In this document: one piece after another, positions 25,757-34,816 of the stretch
Numbering within the stretch: position 1 is the stretch's first letter
How the letters are laid out: each line of letters opens with the position of its first letter
Assembly: GCA_027624955.1 (NCBI GenBank)
Contig: JAQBTG010000022.1
Coordinates: 1 to 59,985, forward strand
Direction: 5' to 3'
From: Pseudomonadota bacterium
GTDB taxonomy: Bacteria; Pseudomonadota; Alphaproteobacteria; UBA828
Length of the DNA: 59,985 bases
Program-made: the position numbers and the translations under genes
The notes under the pieces: generated by a model
What the model was told of the DNA's origin: nothing
Databases searched by the model: none
Seen by the model: the letters and a program-made list of their open reading frames with translations, nothing else

Positions 25757-26875
25757 ATGAGCGTGAGTGACATCGCGGAAGCGCCCATTCTCGAAGTGGT
25801 TGACGCCACCCATCGCTTCGGTGACGTGCTTGCCTTGGACAATGTCTCGCTGACATCGCGGCGCGGCGAGTTTTTGACTCTTTTGGGGGAGAGCGGTTCA
25901 GGCAAGACAACCCTGCTCCGGATAATCGCCGGGCTGGAGCGGCCCACGCGCGTCGGCCGTATCTCGATTGACGGCGAAGATGTGACTCACACGCCGGCCA
26001 ACAAGCGCAATTGCACCACCGTATTCCAGCACTATGCGCTGTTTCCCCATATGAGCGTCGGCCAGAATATCGAATATGGCTTGCGCCTGCGCGGCCAAGG
26101 CAAAGGCGAACGGCGCAAGAATGCGGAGCGGGCGCTTGACCTGGTGCGCCTCACGGGTCTTTACGACCGTCGCGTCCATCAACTCTCGGGCGGGCAGCGC
26201 CAACGTGTTGCACTGGCCCGGGCACTCGTCACCGAGCCGGCGATCCTGCTGCTCGACGAGCCGCTCGGCGCGTTGGATGAAAAACTCCGTGTCGATATGC
26301 AGGTCGAGTTAAAGGATCTGCATGAACGCCTTGGCATCACATTCATATACGTCACCCACAGCCAGGAAGAAGCCCTCACCATGAGCGATCGCATCATCTT
26401 GATGCAGCACGGCGAGATTGTGCAGGAGGGGCCGCCGACCGACCTCTTCGATCGCCCGTCGAATCAATTCGTCGCCGATTTTATGGGCATGGAAAATCTT
26501 CTCGAAGGAACCTTGGAAGCGGTGTCCGACGGGCGTGCCAGAGTGCGCATTGGTGAGAATTTTCTGAGCGGCATGTGGAGTGGCGGCGATGTTGTGGCGG
26601 CGGGCAGCCGAGTTTGCCTTGCCGTCCGTGCCGAGCGCGTGCGCCTTAGCAATGCCAGCGGCGGCGGCCAGAAAGACGGTGTCAACCGACTCCCGTGCCA
26701 CTCAGGTGCGACCATCTATAAAGGGAAATATATAGACCGCACGCTCGATACCGATATCGGCTCGATCAAGGCGCGCATCTGGGACCGCGATGCCGATCTC
26801 GCCGACCTCGCGTCCCTGTGGTGGCGTGAGGATGAATGTGCCGTGACCCAGATGGCGGCAGCGGCGGACGGCTGA
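25757..26875 (+). CDS. ABC transporter ATP-binding protein (PotA-type)
   Basis: The 372-residue ATPase powers the polyamine-type importer. Walker A is GESGSGKTT with Lys at about 50, the Q-loop is FQHYALFP, the signature is LSGGQRQRVALARAL, Walker B is ILLLDEPLGALD, and the switch His is in YVTHSQEEALTMSD. Residues beyond about 245 form a TOBE-like regulatory domain (ENLLEGTLEAVSDGRARVRIG). A ribosome site AGGG precedes the ATG. The gene ends eight bases before a MITE-like element, so the operon probably ends here. Confidence 0.93.
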   Translation: MSVSDIAEAPILEVVDATHRFGDVLALDNVSLTSRRGEFLTLLGESGSGKTTLLRIIAGLERPTRVGRISIDGEDVTHTPANKRNCTTVFQHYALFPHMSVGQNIEYGLRLRGQGKGERRKNAERALDLVRLTGLYDRRVHQLSGGQRQRVALARALVTEPAILLLDEPLGALDEKLRVDMQVELKDLHERLGITFIYVTHSQEEALTMSDRIILMQHGEIVQEGPPTDLFDRPSNQFVADFMGMENLLEGTLEAVSDGRARVRIGENFLSGMWSGGDVVAAGSRVCLAVRAERVRLSNASGGGQKDGVNRLPCHSGATIYKGKYIDRTLDTDIGSIKARIWDRDADLADLASLWWREDECAVTQMAAAADG

Positions 26876-26882
26876 AGGCTGC

Positions 26883-27014
26883 GGCATTGTCAGACTAACG
26901 CCAACCGGGTTGAAATTGCGATTTACGGCAGCTCATGAAAGCCGCAGAAATTGGTGATTTTCTACAACCTTTAGACGATCATAAAAATCGCTAATATTTT
27001 AGTCTGACAATGCC
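26883..27014. mobile_element. MITE-like element, 132 bp, with IS6-like termini
   Basis: The ends carry a perfect 16-base inverted repeat: GGCATTGTCAGACTAA at 26883-26898 and its complement at 26999-27014. The first ten bases match the IS6 element ends at 21346 (GGCATTGTCA). Inside is non-coding and AT-rich, with a weaker inner complementarity (ATTGCGATTT against AAATCGCTAAT). No target duplication is obvious. It looks like a non-autonomous element moved by an IS6-type transposase. It starts eight bases after the ATPase stop and could act as the operon's transcript end. Confidence 0.7.
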
Positions 27015-27293
27015 ACTGCGTCCACCACCAGTTCATTCTCAGACTTCCTGATCATCTCAGGGTGCTGGGATTAATGGCGAAGATTCATAAAAATAGCGCC
27101 GCATTAACCAGCGGCCTCCCGCCGGGAAGACGGTAGCGTTGGAGAATTAAAGGCCCCTCGCCGACGTGTCTCCACAGGCGTATTTCGCGGCCATTCCGTT
27201 GGCGGCGGCTATTGGATTCGCAGGAGCTTCCGCCGTAGGGTCAGTGGCCCCGCCCCAATCACAACATCCGCCCACCGACGCAGGGAAAACATC

Positions 27294-27752
27294 ATGCCCA
27301 CCATCTTCACCCGCCGCCAATTCCAACTCGGCCTGTTGGCCGCAAGCCTGCTTCCGCTCGCCGCCTGCGCGGTCGAGAAACATGTCGACGAACCCGCCGC
27401 GGGCAACGCTGTGACGCTCGCTTCCGGAACTTTCGTCGATGTGGACGGCTCGCATGGCGGTCGTGGCACGGCAACGATTTATCGCGAAGCAAACGGCGCG
27501 CACGCGCTGCGCCTCTCGGAATTCGAGGTCACGCCCGGACCGGACCTCGTTGTCTACCTCGTCGATCGCGCCGACATTCGAGCCTCTGCGGACGTCACAG
27601 GCGCCAACCATGTCGCACTCGGCGCGCTCAAAGGCTCCAGCGGCAATCAGAATTACCAGTTCCCGGCGAACGTGGATCCCGCCGCGTACAGCTCAGTGGT
27701 GATCTGGTGCGAAAGCTTCAGCGTGCTGTTCTCGGCGGCGACGTTAAACTAG
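27294..27752 (+). CDS. DM13-domain lipoprotein
   Basis: The 152-residue protein has a signal peptide with RRQFQLG and a lipobox LAAC (lipidated Cys near residue 25). Residues about 45-150 look like a DM13 domain: a beta-rich fold with LRLSEFEVTPGPDLVVYLV, ALKGSSGNQNYQFP and a final VVIWCESFSVLFSAATL that holds the conserved Cys. DM13 domains are thought to be redox or electron-transfer modules. The start follows AGGGA. It stands alone in the accessory zone between the MITE and the decayed transposase; partner proteins are not evident. Confidence 0.85.
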   Translation: MPTIFTRRQFQLGLLAASLLPLAACAVEKHVDEPAAGNAVTLASGTFVDVDGSHGGRGTATIYREANGAHALRLSEFEVTPGPDLVVYLVDRADIRASADVTGANHVALGALKGSSGNQNYQFPANVDPAAYSSVVIWCESFSVLFSAATLN

Positions 27753-28088
27753 GGGTGCTGCGTCAACATCTCGGCGGGTTCGGCAAAATCTTTGGCGATC
27801 AAGTCAGGTTGATCCGGCGTCTCGCCGAAGGGACGCTTGCGCTTGTAGGGCGACGGGTATTCTTGTGCCGTAAAATCAAGCTCCAAAATGTTGCGAAAAA
27901 AGCCCGCCAAAACATTCGAGTTGGCGGATGCTCGCAAAGTTTTCTGTACGCGAGGCGGAGCCCGATCAGAGATACGGGGCCGGCAGCGGGATTACTGTGA
28001 GCGGGCGAGCAAAGCGGTGAGCTCGTCCAGGGGCCGTGTCAGGCGAAATCGGCTTGAGCCTGAAGGCAGCGTTTCGTACGGTCCCGCG
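27753..28088. other. Region with a possible gene fragment on the minus strand
   Basis: No complete gene is seen in these 336 bases. On the minus strand, 27749-27937 reads a protein-like tail (FFRNILELDFTAQEYPSPY and on to AEMLTQHP) that ends just next to the DM13 gene and lacks an N-terminal part. It could be the 3' end of a gene broken by the nearby IS6 remnant. I do not recognise its family. Confidence 0.3.
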
Positions 28089-28575
28089 ATGAAAAATCAC
28101 TTCCGATATTTCAAGACATGGCCCGAAATTGCCCGCAAAGCTGTGATGATGTATGTCCGGTATCCGCTTTCGCTGAGGCAGGTCGAATATTTGCTCCACG
28201 AACGCGGTATCTATATCAGCTATGCAATGGTTCGCGCCTAGTGGTACCGGTTCGGTCCGAGGTTTGCGGCCGAGATCCGCAAGCGGCGCATTTATGATCG
28301 ATCATATTCATCTTGGCGATGGCATCTCGGCGAGATTTTCGTGCATATCAATGGCGAATTGGGTTACCTCTGGCGCGGAGAAATCACACCAGCCGTTTCG
28401 GCGACGGGAGCGTATGATGGCGAATATCGGGAATGTGAAATCTCACCAAAAATTCGTTTCGATCCTGGATTCGATCCACAACTACTTTAACCAGGAATGC
28501 CATCTTCACAGCCGCCAAATCTTTAAACCCAATCGCTCGCTCGCTGTTGCCGAATGGCGTGAAATTTCTGCTTGA
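28089..28575 (+). pseudogene. Decayed IS6-family transposase
   Basis: The frame starts MKNHFRYFKTWPEIARKAV and continues with the IS6 helix-turn-helix, then meets a TAG at 28239 where relatives have Trp. After the stop, WYRFGPRFAAEIRKRR and HLGEIFVHINGELGYLWR continue in frame, and then the sequence jumps to the C-terminal block EKSHQPFRRRERMMANIGN through LAEWREIS in another frame. Roughly 85 residues with the second Asp are lost. It is a different lineage from the intact IS6 at 21345. Both nonsense and deletion mean it is dead. Confidence 0.88.
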
Positions 28576-28712
28576 AACTTCGAGGGATCGGATTTTCTGG
28601 TACGCCCGCGTTTCTCAGATAGTGCCGAACTGAGGTCGGCACATAACGTCTCTGATACCCTGATTCTTCTGTAATTTTAAGAGAATTTAATCAATATTTA
28701 GAAGGTAAATTC

Positions 28713-30395
28713 ATGGCTTCCTACAAATATATTTATGTGATGAAAAATGTCTCTAAAACTTTCCCCGGAGGCCGCGAGATATTAAAAGACATCACGCTTT
28801 CGTTTCTTCCTGGCGTTAAAATTGGCGTCTTGGGACCTAACGGATCGGGTAAGTCCACACTGATGAAGATCATCGCTGGCCAGGATGAAGAGTTCAATGG
28901 CGAGGCTTGGGCCGCCGATGGTGTTTCGGTGGGATATCTTGAACAAGAGCCTGAACTTGATGCGGATAAAGATGTCATGGGCAATGTCATGGAAGCGATG
29001 GGGGAGACCAAAGCCCTACTCGATCAGTTCAATGAGCTTAGTGCTAAGTTTGCCGAGCCAATGGACGACGACGAAATGAATACTTTATTGGCCGAGCAGG
29101 GCGACTTGCAGGAAAAAATTGATGCGGTCAACGGATGGGAATTGGAGCGGATATTGGACGTCGCCATGGACGCACTCCGCTGTCCACCGGGTGATGCTGA
29201 TGTGGCTAAGCTTTCAGGCGGAGAAAAGCGTCGGGTGGCGCTTTGTCGTTTGCTTCTACAAAAGCCGGATATTCTATTGCTGGATGAACCGACTAACCAC
29301 CTTGATGCGGAATCTGTTTCGTGGTTAGAGCGGCATTTGGAAGATTATAAAGGCACCGTCATCATCGTAACCCATGACCGCTATTTTCTTGATAACGTTA
29401 CCGGGTGGATCCTTGAACTCGATCGCGGCCGAGGGGTTCCGTATAAAGGAAACTACTCATCTTGGCTGGAACAAAAGGAAAAACGCTTATCACAGGAAGA
29501 AGGCCAGGAAGACGCCCGCCAGCGGGTTCTCAAGCAGGAGTTGGAATGGATTAGGTCCTCGCCGCGTGCCCGCCAGGCAAAAAGCAAAGCTCGCGTAACA
29601 GCATATGATAAACTGTTAGCTGACGCCGCAGAGCAAGATTCTGGCACAACACAAATTATTATACCGCCGGGTCCCCGCCTCGGTAATTTGGTGATTGAAG
29701 CGCAAGGTTTAAAAAAGGGATTTGGCGACCGCCTTTTGATGGATGGCCTGGATTTTAAACTGCCGCCGGGGGGAATTGTCGGTATTGTCGGACCCAATGG
29801 CGCGGGTAAAACAACATTGTTTCGCATGATTACGGGGGAGGAACAGGTCGATAGTGGCACGTTGCGAACCGGCGACACGGTAGTCTTAGGTTACGTTGAT
29901 CAGTCGCGAGATACCTTGAACGAATCAAATAACGTCTGGCAAGAGATCTCCGGCGGCTTGGACGAACTGCAATTGGGTAAGCGCTCCATACAAAGCCGCG
30001 CCTATGTCGCCCAGTTCAATTTCAAGGGCGCCGACCAGCAAAAAAATGTCGGACAGCTATCGGGCGGTGAACGGAATCGGGTACATTTGGCAAATATGCT
30101 GAAATCCGGTGCCAATGTTTTACTTCTCGATGAACCAACCAACGATCTAGATATGGAAACCCTTCGTGCCTTGGAAGCGGCATTGTTAGAATTCGCCGGC
30201 TGCATTTTGATAACGTCGCATGACCGGTGGTTTCTAGACCGGCTGGCGACCCATATTCTAGCGTTTGAAGGTGATAGCCAAGTTGTCTGGTTTGAAGGCA
30301 ACTACGACGATTACGACGCAGACCGCCGTCGTCGCCTGGGTGCAGCAGCAGACCAGCCGCACAGGATTAAATATAAGCCACTGACCCGGAATTAG
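28713..30395 (+). CDS. ettA: Energy-dependent translational throttle protein EttA (ABC-F)
   Basis: This 560-residue cytoplasmic ABC-F ATPase binds the ribosomal E site and regulates the first elongation step by ATP/ADP level. Two ABC domains are complete: Walker A GPNGSGKST and GPNGAGKTT, signatures LSGGEKRRVALC and LSGGERNRVHLA, Walker B ILLLDEPTNHLD and VLLLDEPTNDLD. The first domain has the EttA-type arm insertion (about residues 85-140), and the linker YDKLLADAAEQDSGT is typical. Its DNA is visibly less GC-rich than its neighbours, and it follows a decayed IS. A hairpin GTGCCGA/TCGGCAC lies at 28622-28642. The start follows AAGG. Confidence 0.95.
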   Translation: MASYKYIYVMKNVSKTFPGGREILKDITLSFLPGVKIGVLGPNGSGKSTLMKIIAGQDEEFNGEAWAADGVSVGYLEQEPELDADKDVMGNVMEAMGETKALLDQFNELSAKFAEPMDDDEMNTLLAEQGDLQEKIDAVNGWELERILDVAMDALRCPPGDADVAKLSGGEKRRVALCRLLLQKPDILLLDEPTNHLDAESVSWLERHLEDYKGTVIIVTHDRYFLDNVTGWILELDRGRGVPYKGNYSSWLEQKEKRLSQEEGQEDARQRVLKQELEWIRSSPRARQAKSKARVTAYDKLLADAAEQDSGTTQIIIPPGPRLGNLVIEAQGLKKGFGDRLLMDGLDFKLPPGGIVGIVGPNGAGKTTLFRMITGEEQVDSGTLRTGDTVVLGYVDQSRDTLNESNNVWQEISGGLDELQLGKRSIQSRAYVAQFNFKGADQQKNVGQLSGGERNRVHLANMLKSGANVLLLDEPTNDLDMETLRALEAALLEFAGCILITSHDRWFLDRLATHILAFEGDSQVVWFEGNYDDYDADRRRRLGAAADQPHRIKYKPLTRN

Positions 30396-30520
30396 GAGAA
30401 TATCGCCCTGATTTCAAAAGCTGATCCAGTGCGCTCGCACGGGCCTTTTCAGCGCGCAAAAGATGACGCAACCTGTCAGTCTGAAAAGATGGACCGCGTC
30501 TAGCGCTGGGGAGAATCCAA

Positions 30521-30985
30521 GTGAGCAAGATCACGTTGAAGAAAAGGCCGAAATCTGTGGTGGCGGTCGGCCTTACGCCGACCTGTCTGCAGCTCAATTA
30601 TGAAGGCCACCGCATTCATACCGACGAGCCGCCGGCGCGTGGTGGCAGCGATATCGGGCCGCCGCCGTTCGACAGTTTCGTCGCCATGCTCACCGGCTGC
30701 TCGCATGTCATCCTCGGAATTATCGCCGAAGAGTTGGGCGTGCGCATCGATGACATGAAGATGTCGCTCGATACCGAACTCGACATTCGCGGCATAGGCG
30801 GCGTTGCCGAGATAACCAAGCCAATCGAAAAGATCGACCTCCGCCTCGATTTCGCCACCGACGCGAGCGCCGATCAGCTGGCGGTGATGAAAGCGACGCT
30901 CCAAAAGCGCTGCCCGGTCAACGTCATCATGACCCAAGCCGGCATCGAGATCGACGAACACTGGACAGTCCGGCCACTGGATTAA
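30521..30985 (+). CDS. OsmC-family protein
   Basis: The 154-residue protein has the OsmC fold, which in relatives acts as a Cys-based peroxidase for organic peroxides. Two Cys positions are seen: one in MLTGCSHVILG (about residue 60) and one in LQKRCPVNVIM (about 130). Strands HRIHTDEPPARGGSDIGPPP precede the first. A GTG start at 30521 follows GGGGAG. Some OsmC proteins with sequence like this are YhfA-like and have no known substrate. It is a single gene. Confidence 0.88.
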   Translation: MSKITLKKRPKSVVAVGLTPTCLQLNYEGHRIHTDEPPARGGSDIGPPPFDSFVAMLTGCSHVILGIIAEELGVRIDDMKMSLDTELDIRGIGGVAEITKPIEKIDLRLDFATDASADQLAVMKATLQKRCPVNVIMTQAGIEIDEHWTVRPLD

Positions 30986-31135
30986 ATCGGCGGCGAGCCT
31001 GGCGTTACCGCAGGCCCCGGTGAGCGACACCAAGCGTCGTCCCATCCAAGCCCTGGATCGGTGAATTTGAAGGCGCAATCACCGCCACTGAGACGTCCTG
31101 CTCCGCGTTATTTGGATGCGCTATGTGACGTCGCT

Positions 31136-32485
31136 TTAGCCACCACTATGGGCAATCTCGATATTTAAAGCGTTGAGCGCGGAACCGATTGGGATAAACA
31201 AGTTTAATCCCTCGCTCACTTCCGGGGCGATTATTAAGACACTTATGCCAATTACATTTCCCCCTTCATCCAATAGGGGGCCGCCACTGTTGCCTCGCGA
31301 GATTGCTGCGTCCGCCTGAATGAAGTCCAAATTAGTACGCTCCATACGCCTGAGCGCACTGACGATGCCGGTCGTTATTGTTGATTTCAGCCCGATGTCA
31401 ATAGGAGTGCCGATGACGAAAACTTTCTCCAATGGCCTGACGGCTTCCTCGCGGATAGCGAGGACGGAGGGTACGCGAATGGGAACTTTTATCAGCGCGA
31501 CATCCCGCTGATCGCTTCTTCTCAATACTTCACCCTTTAGTTCCACTCCGTTGTTCAAAATTATATTCACGAATTCCGCCGGCCCAACCACATGGGCGTT
31601 CGTCAAAATCAGGCCATTTTCTGCAATGACGAACCCGGTGCCGTGGCCGCCTCCAACACGCACCGTCACCACAGCCGGCATGATAAGGCCGAGGTTATCT
31701 ATTGCCAGATTCTGCTTGAGAATTACTTTATCGATGAGAATCATGTCCCCGACATTCTCTTCCGCTTGCGCTGTGTTTTTGCGCAAGGCGATGTCAATAA
31801 ACGCCTCGGAAGAAGTAAGGTTTTCGGCAGCATTTGCAAAAGCGTTTTGAAACGTGAGCACAATTCCTTCGCGTTTTGGTTGAATTAACTTGTAATATCC
31901 GTCCGTCGTTGTTTTCAATATTTCCCTTTGAAGAAGATTCGAGAATATTGTCCATTCCACTTTGATGTATGTTTCTCCGCTATATTCGTCTTGCGGCGTA
32001 CCGTCCCAAAAGCTGACCGGTTGGCAGTAATTTGAATTGAGCTGGGATATTCTGGCGCCGATGAAATATTCAGCTGACGTAGCGGCGTCTCCCCGATCAA
32101 AGAGGTCTGTCGGGTCGCCGGCGATGTTGAGTCCCTTTTGGCTCATCACCTCAAAAAATATTTCGCCCAACTCGGTGCTCCAATTTCCAAGTTCGGAACT
32201 TCCGGCGCCCCACTCCAAGGTGGCGTTCCCCTGCATCCTCGCATTGCAGCCATAGCCTTCAACGCCTTCGACACCGCCTCCCGGGAAATGCCCGACTGTC
32301 GTTCCACGTTTTAGATTGGCCAGTACCCTCGAGAGCGCGAACGACGCCTGTTGGCTAACAGGTTGGTCAATGCTTCTAGAAACTGTGGTCTTTGCTTTAG
32401 GGACATTCATGCTTGACGTCGTGTTGCATGACGCGAGGGCAAATCCAGCCAAAACGACCACGAAAATTGAAGCAATATTCATCAT
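31136..32485 (-). CDS. Trypsin-like serine protease lipoprotein with novel N-terminal half
   Basis: Residues 1-20 are a lipoprotein signal (GFALASC, lipidated Cys20). Residues about 40-255 have no family I know; they contain several aromatic and Cys residues (Cys80, Cys154). Residues about 268-449 form a chymotrypsin-fold protease with the full triad: His298 in ILTNAHVV, Asp328 in QRDVALIKV and Ser400 in SRGNSGGPL, like the DegP/HtrA protease domain. No PDZ domain follows. It would sit in the periplasm on a membrane anchor. The DNA is lower in GC than its neighbours, so it may be acquired. The start could be either of two adjacent ATGs. Confidence 0.86.
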   Translation of the reverse strand: MMNIASIFVVVLAGFALASCNTTSSMNVPKAKTTVSRSIDQPVSQQASFALSRVLANLKRGTTVGHFPGGGVEGVEGYGCNARMQGNATLEWGAGSSELGNWSTELGEIFFEVMSQKGLNIAGDPTDLFDRGDAATSAEYFIGARISQLNSNYCQPVSFWDGTPQDEYSGETYIKVEWTIFSNLLQREILKTTTDGYYKLIQPKREGIVLTFQNAFANAAENLTSSEAFIDIALRKNTAQAEENVGDMILIDKVILKQNLAIDNLGLIMPAVVTVRVGGGHGTGFVIAENGLILTNAHVVGPAEFVNIILNNGVELKGEVLRRSDQRDVALIKVPIRVPSVLAIREEAVRPLEKVFVIGTPIDIGLKSTITTGIVSALRRMERTNLDFIQADAAISRGNSGGPLLDEGGNVIGISVLIIAPEVSEGLNLFIPIGSALNALNIEIAHSGG

Positions 32486-32701
32486 CTCAGTCCCGGGTTC
32501 TTAGAGAGTTTGAAATTTATGTGAGTCTTTACTTGACGCCGAGTATCCCTAATTTAGGCTATTCAGTTGTTTGCAATAGCGACACAGTTTTTCTATCTAT
32601 ACGAGGATTTTGCCGGACGCAGCTTTCCTCACGCAACCCAATTCCGCTGGCCGTCCGCTTGACATGATAGTCGAGCTCAATTACCTTATTTTTTGAATAT
32701 C

Positions 32702-32720
32702 ATATCCGCATAACGGATAT
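32702..32720. promoter_or_regulatory. IclR-box candidate A, upstream of hyuA
   Basis: ATATCCG, five bases CATAA, CGGATAT: seven-base perfect arms. The core TATCCG-N5-CGGATA is the same as the box in front of the iclR gene at 43748. It ends 44 bases before the hydantoinase A start, a good place for an activator or repressor of the operon. Confidence 0.75.
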
Positions 32721-32764
32721 TTCTTATTGGCCGTCAGCGCGGCCCTTGAGCGACTGGGCAGGGC

Positions 32765-34816
32765 ATGAATCTTCGTATTGCAATCGATACCGGCGGCACG
32801 TTTACCGATGTTGTCGCGATCAACGAGGCGACCGGCGCCCAGCACGCGATTAAAACGCCGAGCACGCCGTCCGATCCGAGCGTTGGCCTGTTGAATGGTT
32901 TGCGCAAGGCGGCTGAGGCGGCGGGCGGCGGGCCGGCGGATGTCAGCCATGTGCTGCACGGCTCGACCACGGCGACCAACGCCGTGCTGGAGCATAAATT
33001 CGAAGGCCTCGGCCTGTTGGTGACCAAGGGCTTCCGCCACATCATCGAAATCGCCCGCCAGTCGGTGCCCGACGGCTATGGCAATTCGTTCTTCTGGGTC
33101 AAGCCGCCACGCCTGGTGCCGTTGCATCTGGTGCGCGAGGTCTCGGGGCGTCTTGACTTTGAGGGCAACGAATTAGCGCCGCTCGACGAGGCCGGCGTCA
33201 TCACGGCGGTCGAGGAACTGGTCGCCGATGGCGTCACCCGCCTCGCCGTGTGCCTGATCCATTCCTACGCCGATGCGCGCCATGAGCAGCGGGTGGGCGA
33301 GATCATCGCCGAGCATTTCCCGCAGCTCTTCGTGTCGCTGTCGTCTGTCGTGCTGCCGGAATACCGCGAATATGAGCGCGCCATGACGACCCTGATCGAT
33401 GTCATGGTGAAGCCCTATTGCAAGACCTATCTCAACCATGCGGCGGCGGAGATTCAGCGCGAAGCCGGCGAAATTCCGTTCCTTATCATGCAGTCCAACG
33501 GCGGTGTGGTCAGCAACCGCGCGGCTGGCGAAAAGCCAGTGACGATGCTGCTCTCGGGCCCCGCCGCCGGTGTTCTCGGCGCCGCCTTCATGTCCGGTCT
33601 CGCCGGCTTCAACGATATCCTGACCCTCGATGTCGGCGGCACCTCCACAGATGTCTCATTGGTTGAAAATCTTGAGCCGCAGCTCACCAGCAACTCGCTG
33701 GTCGAAAATTATCCGGTCAAGACGCCGATGCTCGATATTGCCACCGTCGCCAGCGGCGGCGGTTCGCTTGCCTGGGTCGATGATTACGGCGCCCTCAAGG
33801 TGGGGCCCAAAAGCGCCGGCGCCGAGCCCGGGCCAATTTGTTATGGCCGCGGCGGCACCCAGCCGACAGTAACCGATGCCGCGCTGGTGCTCGGGCGCCT
33901 GCCGCAGGCCTTGGTCGGCGGCGAAATCGCCCTTGACGGCGCTGCGGCGAAGCGCGCCTTTGCGCTGCTCGGCGAGCGCTTCGATATGAGCGCCGAGGAA
34001 GCCGCCGCCGGGGTGATGGAAATTGCCGCCGCCAACCAGGTTAATGGCATCCGCCAGGTCTCGGTGATGAAGGGCCGCGAGCCCGGCTTGTACGCCTTGG
34101 TGGCGTTCGGCGGCGCGGGTGGCCTTTTTGCTGCCGAAGTGGCGGATTTCTTGAACATCCGCACGGTTTTGTCACCGCCCAATCCGGGCAATCTGTCGGC
34201 CTTCGGCCTGCATGTCTCAGACATTAAGCGCGACTATATCCGCACCCTGGTGCGCCAGCAATCGAACGCCGATAGCGCGGAGATCATCACCGCGTGGAGC
34301 GCGTTGGTGGCCCAGGGACGGCGCGAAATCGCCGCCGAAGGCGTCGGTGAGGACGCTATTCAGATCAGCCATTCGGCCGATATGCGCTATGTCGGCGAAG
34401 GCCATGAAGTGCCGGTGACCGTACCGGCCGCGCTCACCGGCGATGGTGCCGTCGCGCATCTGTGGGCGGAGTTTCACCGCGTCCACAAGCGCACCTTCGG
34501 CTTTGCCTATGAAGGCACCCAGGATGTCGAGCTGGTGAATTTACGTATTCAGGCGATTGGCCGCATTCACCGGCCGAGCGTCTCACCGCCCGAGCAACAG
34601 GTTGGCGCGCCGGCCGCCGCCTCTAGGCGCCCGGTCTATTGGCGTGGCCAGGGGTGGGCCGAGTGCGATATATTCCGCCGTGGGGCATTGTCTTCCGGCC
34701 ATGTGCTGAACGGGCCGCTGATCGTCGAGGAATATGGCTCGACGGTTGTGGTTCCGGAAGGTTGGCGGGTCGGCGCCGACGCGCACGGCAATCTTTTGCT
34801 GGAGAAACTGACATGA
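32765..34816 (+). CDS. hyuA: Hydantoinase/oxoprolinase subunit A (HyuA-type)
   Basis: The 683-residue protein belongs to the ATP-dependent hydantoinase/oxoprolinase/acetone carboxylase A family. Its N-terminus LRIAIDTGGTFTDVVAI is the phosphate-1 motif of the sugar-kinase-like (ASKHA) ATPase fold, and DVGGTSTDVSLV near residue 290 is the second nucleotide motif. It works with HyuB to open a cyclic amide (hydantoin, N-methylhydantoin or 5-oxoproline) with ATP. Which ring is cut is not readable. Its stop overlaps the HyuB start as ATGA. It is the first gene of the operon that continues with the molybdenum hydroxylase subunits. Confidence 0.92.
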   Translation: MNLRIAIDTGGTFTDVVAINEATGAQHAIKTPSTPSDPSVGLLNGLRKAAEAAGGGPADVSHVLHGSTTATNAVLEHKFEGLGLLVTKGFRHIIEIARQSVPDGYGNSFFWVKPPRLVPLHLVREVSGRLDFEGNELAPLDEAGVITAVEELVADGVTRLAVCLIHSYADARHEQRVGEIIAEHFPQLFVSLSSVVLPEYREYERAMTTLIDVMVKPYCKTYLNHAAAEIQREAGEIPFLIMQSNGGVVSNRAAGEKPVTMLLSGPAAGVLGAAFMSGLAGFNDILTLDVGGTSTDVSLVENLEPQLTSNSLVENYPVKTPMLDIATVASGGGSLAWVDDYGALKVGPKSAGAEPGPICYGRGGTQPTVTDAALVLGRLPQALVGGEIALDGAAAKRAFALLGERFDMSAEEAAAGVMEIAAANQVNGIRQVSVMKGREPGLYALVAFGGAGGLFAAEVADFLNIRTVLSPPNPGNLSAFGLHVSDIKRDYIRTLVRQQSNADSAEIITAWSALVAQGRREIAAEGVGEDAIQISHSADMRYVGEGHEVPVTVPAALTGDGAVAHLWAEFHRVHKRTFGFAYEGTQDVELVNLRIQAIGRIHRPSVSPPEQQVGAPAAASRRPVYWRGQGWAECDIFRRGALSSGHVLNGPLIVEEYGSTVVVPEGWRVGADAHGNLLLEKLT

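Noticed and set aside
27166-27414. 82-residue frame upstream of the DM13 gene
   Set aside because: It begins with a signal-like stretch but runs into the DM13 gene in a different frame and turns into low-complexity Pro/Ser/Arg. Probably chance or a decayed 5' end.
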